Part shown: piece by piece, positions 59,311 through 64,000 of the stretch
Numbering within the stretch: position 1 is the first letter of the stretch
How the letters are laid out: each line of letters opens with the position of its first letter
Assembly: GCF_030272615.1 (NCBI RefSeq)
Contig: NC_081412.1
Location: forward strand, 141,464,747 to 141,528,746
Direction of reading: 5' to 3'
DNA: 64,000 nt
Source: Cryptomeria japonica
Lineage: Eukaryota; Streptophyta; Pinopsida; Cupressales; Cupressaceae
Made by a program: the position numbers and the translations under genes
The notes under the pieces: generated by a model
The model's database searches: none
What the model was told of the DNA's origin: nothing
Seen by the model: only the letters and a program-made list of their open reading frames with translations

Positions 59311-60309
59311 TGTATTTAAAAGATAAATGAAAATATGATATTTCATTATGACATTAATGTCAAACTATAATTATTTTAGATTATTAAAATCATTTGAGCA
59401 TTAATTATGAAATATTTTTTTCAAACTTAAAATACTTAACTTCACACCAAACTTCTCATGTCATCTTGTGTAAAAGAGTTGTTATATTCTCACACCAAAT
59501 TGTCCACACCTCTTTTAATTGCGAAGGGGGCGTAAAATGTAAAAGTAACATTGAAGTTCTATTTTTAAACAACAAGATAACAAAGAACAATAATAAATAA
59601 TAAGTAAAAACAAAATAGTGATTACCAGACCAGCAAAGCAATAAACACCAAAAATTTTAAGAACTATAAAGTTGTAACAGAGGAGCTTTTATTGCACCTT
59701 GTTCATCAAAAATACAAAGTTTGTCTATTTAATTTTTTATACACACCCAAACAAATAGTTCATAGCAATTTTAAAATAGAGAATGCATCGGTTAAAATCG
59801 AACATGCATTGTTCAGCAAAAAGCCCCAACTAAACCTAAACAATAAACAAACTACACTTCCAAGTTAAATATAGAAGTTTATTTTCTAAGTTTATTGGCT
59901 CTCATGCTTGAAGAAGAATCCTCTCCAAGTATCTTTTGCCTAATCCTTTTTGAGTCGATCAAGACTCTTAACTCATGCCTTTACTTTGCTTAGGGTCATT
60001 AGTCAACCCTCGGTGGAAGAGAGGCTTTTTAATCGTCACTCCAAGGTCTAAATTCTACCCAAATTGGTCATTACCTTGCTTGTGGTTTCATCCACCACCT
60101 AAAATCCTCATCTAAGGACTAAGGTGTCAATCCTAATCAAATCCGGGCTCTAATCCAAGAACCCCACCAATCAACAAAATCCTTTGTCATCAAAGACAAA
60201 ATCCAAAATTCCACAAATATCTTGCTAAGTCCTTTCATGAAAGATTTCCTCCTCCAAGCTTTTCTAAGGTTATTCATGTATGGTCATAACTTGATCCCAA
60301 AAGAAAAAG
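59311..60309. other. Unassigned sequence upstream of the Gypsy gag
   Basis: No gene seen. The part from about 59900 is Pro/Ser-codon-like, C-rich and probably leader or LTR of the Gypsy element that starts at 60310. I could not find LTR ends or a primer site, so the element's left limit is open. Confidence 0.5.
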
Positions 60310-62466
60310 ATGGTTGAACAACAATATGGCATGTCAAAGATTAGTGTCCTATATGAAGATCCCACGCAAGATCCTACACAAAGTGGGCAAACTAGCAATC
60401 AAGATCAAAGCCAAAATCCTAACATGGTTAGGCAAGACGAACTCTCCCCAAAAGTGCAAACTTTCCTAGCTGACTCTTATAACCAAGAGATGATTGAAAA
60501 TTTCATCCAACACAATCCTACTGTACTTCTAAAGACTCTCCTTGAAAATGGAGCTCAACTTCCACCTGAATTTGATAAATCCACTCTCGATCAACAACCA
60601 CAAGGAGACCTTGCTCCCATACAAAATGTTGCACCTATTATTCAAACTCAATCAATTGCAGCCCCACCAATCATCCAAACTCAGTCAATGCAACCCACAA
60701 CACCTTCCCCCATGGTCTCCATCCCACCTTCTTCCTCGTTACCATCTATACCACTATCAAATCTGATCTCATCTATTGTCCAACACTCTTCTATACCACC
60801 TCCTTCCATTCAACCACATATTTCTATTCCACAAACTTCCCTTCCCATCAACAATGTCACAAAATTTATCTGGGTCGTACTCAATCTCCTCACAATAGTT
60901 TGCGGACCGCAACCAACTATTACCCAAATCCCTACGACATCGATCATCACATCTCATGTTCCCACCTCCTCATCATATCAATACATTGGTGGTGGTGCAC
61001 CTTCCTTGACTCATCCAATTTTTGGGGCAAATACAATTCATCATTATCAAAATCAACAACAAGAGCTCATCAATGAAATTCAAGACATGAAAAATATCAT
61101 CAAGGACATGAAAGAAGGGACTAACAAGAGGAAACCTTACTCATTTGAGGAATTTTGTCCTTGTCCTTACGACCCATCTATATCAGTTGCACCTTACCCT
61201 CCAGGATTTGAGATCCCTAAATTCACCAAGTATGAGGGCAAAGGAGACCCCCGAGACCATGTCCGAGAATTTCACATCTTATGTCAAGAAGTCTCCTATA
61301 GTGACCTATATCTTTGCAAGCTCTTTCCCAAGAGTCTCATAGGAGACACCCTGGCATGGTTCTCATCTCTACCATGAGGCTCCATTATCTCCTTTCTAGA
61401 TTTGGTAGAGAAATTTGTGGCCCACTATGCTTACAACATGGCTAATGATGTTTCTATGATGGACCTATGTAACACAAAACAAAGGCCCGCAGAGACTTTC
61501 GCCAACTTCCTACAAAGATGGTGACATCTTATCAAGAAATTCTAGTGGGACATGCTAGAACAAAATCAAATTCAATTATTTCAAAAGAACTTGGTGCCTA
61601 AACTTTCAAGACCCTTGACATCCCAATGTATCAAATCCTTCCAAAAATTGATCGATAAGGGCCTTGCCTTAGAATGTGTCTTGTTGGAGGAAGGAACCTT
61701 GAAACATTACCAGAAATCAACAAAAAGTTCTTCCTCTTATCATAACGACAAGCCAAAATTCTAGTCTAAAAACAAAAATGTGGTCAACGATGGTGTAACT
61801 AATGCAAAGTGGGTCCAAACCATGGCTACTCCCCCAAAATCCACCACCAATAATCATCAATTCAACAATCAAAATAATTAAAATCAATCCCAAAAACCTC
61901 ACAACAATGTCTCAGTCCAAGGACGACTACCCCGATCAAATAACATGACTCCAAGAGATTTCACTCCTCTTGCTGAGCCTATTGAAATGGTGTTCCAAAA
62001 ACTTGTCCAAGCAGGTGCAGTAGTTTTTATGATCACTCGCCTATTTGACCCCAATCAACCCAAACCTAGATGGTATAATGAGAGTGAGTATTGCGAGTAT
62101 CATCGTATCGAGGGACATGACACGCGAAAGTGCATGAAGCTCAAAATCTACATACAAGATCTCATTGATAGGGGTGAGATTGAAGTAGCAAACGTAAAAC
62201 CTGGTAATAACAATGACAAACTTAAAATGTACCAGGAACCATTCCTGAAGCATGATAAAGGAAAAGGCTCATCGTCTAACATAGTGGGTTATGACTACAC
62301 CAATCACATAAGTGGCTTTGACTCCTTAGTGGGTCGCATCGAGCCCGTAGACAACCATGTTAACATCATAACCGTCCAAGGAGTTAATCCTCCCCCTCCC
62401 CAAAGTAGACCAAACCCTACTAGGATAGTCATTCAAGGTACCATGCCTTCCACCTCCCATCCCTAA
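60310..62466 (+). pseudogene. Gypsy gag tract
   Basis: It starts MVEQQYGMSKISVLYEDP with a Gln/Pro/Ser-rich low-complexity N-terminus, then the retrotransposon gag core (FEIPKFTKYEGKGDPRDHVREFHILCQ, LFPKSLIGDTLAWFSSLP, then FVAHYAYNM...RPAETFANFLQRW). A knuckle-like CEYHRIEGHDTRKCMKLK near 62090-62150 is followed by IQDLIDRGEIEVA, a familiar Gypsy gag context. Gag would assemble the particle. Confidence 0.85.
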
Positions 62467-62541
62467 AATGATTGTAATGTAACCACACGTCGAGGAAAAG
62501 TCACCATCCAAGGAGTTCCTCCCCCACCAAAGCCCCCACCC

Positions 62542-63432
62542 ATGTCTTCCACCCCCCGATATGACCTCCTGGACCAACTGAGGAAGACCCCTACACAAAT
62601 TTCCATTCTAGAACTTCTCAAGACTTCCCCTGTACATAAGGAAATTTTGGAACAAGCCCTCCTTGAGTCCCGCATTCCTGATAACATCAATGCTACTCAA
62701 TTCCAAGCTCTCATTGGAAACCTTGTTGCCCAGCAACACCTTGTATTTACCTCCAAAGATGCTCATGTAGATGAAGATCACAACAAACCTTTGCACATTG
62801 AAGCCCTTATCCAAAAACACAAGGTTAAATGTATTTTGATAGACAGTGGATCCAGACTTAATCTGTGTACATATAAGTTAATAAAACAATTGGGACTTTC
62901 TGAGGACTTGGTAGACACATCAGGAAGGATCACCATAAAAGCATATGATGATGCAAAGAGAGTTTCGAAGGGCATGATCACCTTACCTCTTCAAGTGGGC
63001 CCTATTACAATTGAAACCCCTTTCCAAGTACTAGATCTTGATCTCCCCTATAATATTCTCCTCGGGTGGCCATGCATTCACTCCTTGCAGGCCATGCCCT
63101 CCACCTATCACCAATGCATCAAATTCCCCTATAATGGAAGAGAGATCACTATCAAAGGTGATCCCCAACCTTTTCAATCTTGCAAACTCTTAGAGGGGAA
63201 GCATCTGTATCATTTCCCACTAAATAGACCCTTGCCAACGCCTCCATCTGACACATCAAATGTTGCCTCCTCTTCATCCCAACCAAATAATCATGTCAAG
63301 ATCTTGGACAATGGCTGTGGAGAATACAAATTGGAGGATGTCTTATTAATAGGCAACCTCCCTCTCTCTCCTAAGTCATTTGGCAAATCGAAAGAGCTCA
63401 AAAAGGACCTAAAACTAGTCATGCAATGCTAA
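62542..63432 (+). pseudogene. Gypsy aspartic protease tract
   Basis: A helical leader (YDLLDQLRKTPTQISILELLKTSP, HKEILEQAL) is typical of plant Gypsy polyproteins between gag and protease. The retropepsin follows: CILIDSGSRLNLCTYKLIKQLG near 62830-62890 with the catalytic DSG, then ITIKAYDD, then LDLPYNILLGWPCIHSLQAMPSTYHQ near 63035-63110. The frame stays open for 296 codons. Confidence 0.88.
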
Positions 63433-63498
63433 AACACCACCTTCTAAAAATGGGGCCCACTTGATGAGGAGAGCCTCAAAGAAGATGTCTCTTCATGG

Positions 63499-63774
63499 TT
63501 GTATCAGGAAGAAGATGAAGATCTAGCAAAAATATCCAAAAAGATGTACCCAAAAGCATCAATCATAGTTGAAAAAATGGGTTACAAAGGACATGGCTTG
63601 GGACCAGAGGAGAAAGGAAGAAAATCAACCATAAATCCTATCTCCTACAAATACAATAGAGGCTTGGGGTACACCTTGGTGCCCAAAATTACCATTGTCA
63701 ATGCCCCTTCTAGTCCTTCTTTGGATATCAAAAGCGCTGAAGAAGAGGAGTTCCACGAAATGCCCTATGAATAG
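63499..63774 (+). pseudogene. Gypsy G-patch domain
   Basis: IVEKMGYKGHGLGPEEKGRK, then PISYKYNRGLGY (about 63565-63675), matches the G-patch pattern of a hydrophobic MGYxGxGLG start and a GLGY end. G-patches bind RNA or DEAH helicases, and some betaretroviral proteases carry one. Here it follows the protease by about 130 bp in the pol region, so it is probably part of the polyprotein. Confidence 0.75.
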
Positions 63775-64000
63775 AAAATGATATCTTCTTTGACACTCAC
63801 ATCAATACCATTACCCCCATAACCCCTTCCACTTCACATGAGCTACATCTTGTCCATCTTGAACTCGTAGACTGGGGCCAATGAGACAAACCCATGTTAG
63901 ACATCTGTGTCCATGATAATGCTCTCATTACTCTCCTGGCGATGCGAAATCTAGAAGATTGTAACAGAGTGGAGGGTATTCAACTACATGAAAAGGGATA

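Larger units (their letters stand above)
60310..64000 (+). mobile_element. Partial Ty3/Gypsy element (gag, protease, G-patch), runs off the window
   Basis: The order is gag capsid region, CCHC-like knuckle, retropepsin, then a G-patch region, all on the plus strand. RT and integrase would lie beyond 64000. Codon composition (C-rich, many ACC/CAC/TCC codons) differs clearly from the Copia and LINE sequences. Broken fossil with about five to eight interruptions in the visible part. Confidence 0.85.

Overview
This window looks like intergenic heterochromatin from a large plant genome. The evidence is Copia and Gypsy LTR retrotransposons with plant-type gag and integrase motifs, and LINEs that combine a DUF4283-type ORF1 with an RNase H domain, a known seed-plant combination. 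The elements are deeply decayed but still recognisable, which suggests a slowly turning-over genome such as a gymnosperm; that last step is inference. I see no host protein-coding gene, tRNA, rRNA or CRISPR array in the 64 kb.

Layout. 1-3660: 5' part of a minus-strand Copia element (Copia-F) with its 5' LTR. 3661-4774: unassigned. 4775-11038: a plus-strand LTR element without pol (Copia-G), with a gag-like tract carrying several zinc knuckles, a long second coding tract and a 3' LTR. 11039-13376: unassigned. 13377-23810: a roughly 470-575 bp tandem repeat array split by a complete LINE (LINE-A, 14570-22432, minus strand, perfect 18-bp target-site duplication). 23811-25198: mostly unassigned. 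25199-32224: a 3.5-kb direct tandem duplication covering the 3' third of a second LINE and its 3' flank. 29303-37455: that second LINE at full length (LINE-B, minus strand). 37472-59214: an old Copia element (Copia-D, plus strand) whose pol region was split by a third LINE (LINE-C, 41726-56528), itself split by a younger Copia element (Copia-E, 48216-54892, minus strand). 59215-60309: a microsatellite and unassigned sequence. 60310-64000: the gag-protease-G-patch part of a plus-strand Ty3/Gypsy element that leaves the window.

Main discovery candidate. All three LINEs carry a third reading frame (ORF3) downstream of the RNase H domain. Its protein sequence is recognisably conserved: an N-terminal MGG/RxE motif, a helical LPxYL...S...HQxLI block, basic clusters, an acidic stretch and a coiled-coil-like tail. 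The cistrons are stitched together by overlapping stop/start codons. An ATGA overlap lies at or very near the ORF1/ORF2 junction in all three, and ATGATTGA lies at the ORF2/ORF3 junction in LINE-A and LINE-B, with TAATG in LINE-C. The LINEs end in a short TTAATCAAA-type terminus instead of a poly(A) tract. This describes a tricistronic, RNase H-bearing LINE group that probably uses termination-reinitiation twice. I do not recognise the ORF3 family and could not search databases.

History. By my own hand count, Copia-D's LTRs differ by about 8% over the first 400 bp and Copia-E's by about 6-7% over the full LTR. That agrees with the nesting order D, then LINE-C, then E. The 3.5-kb tandem duplication is younger, with about 2-3% divergence in the non-LINE flank.
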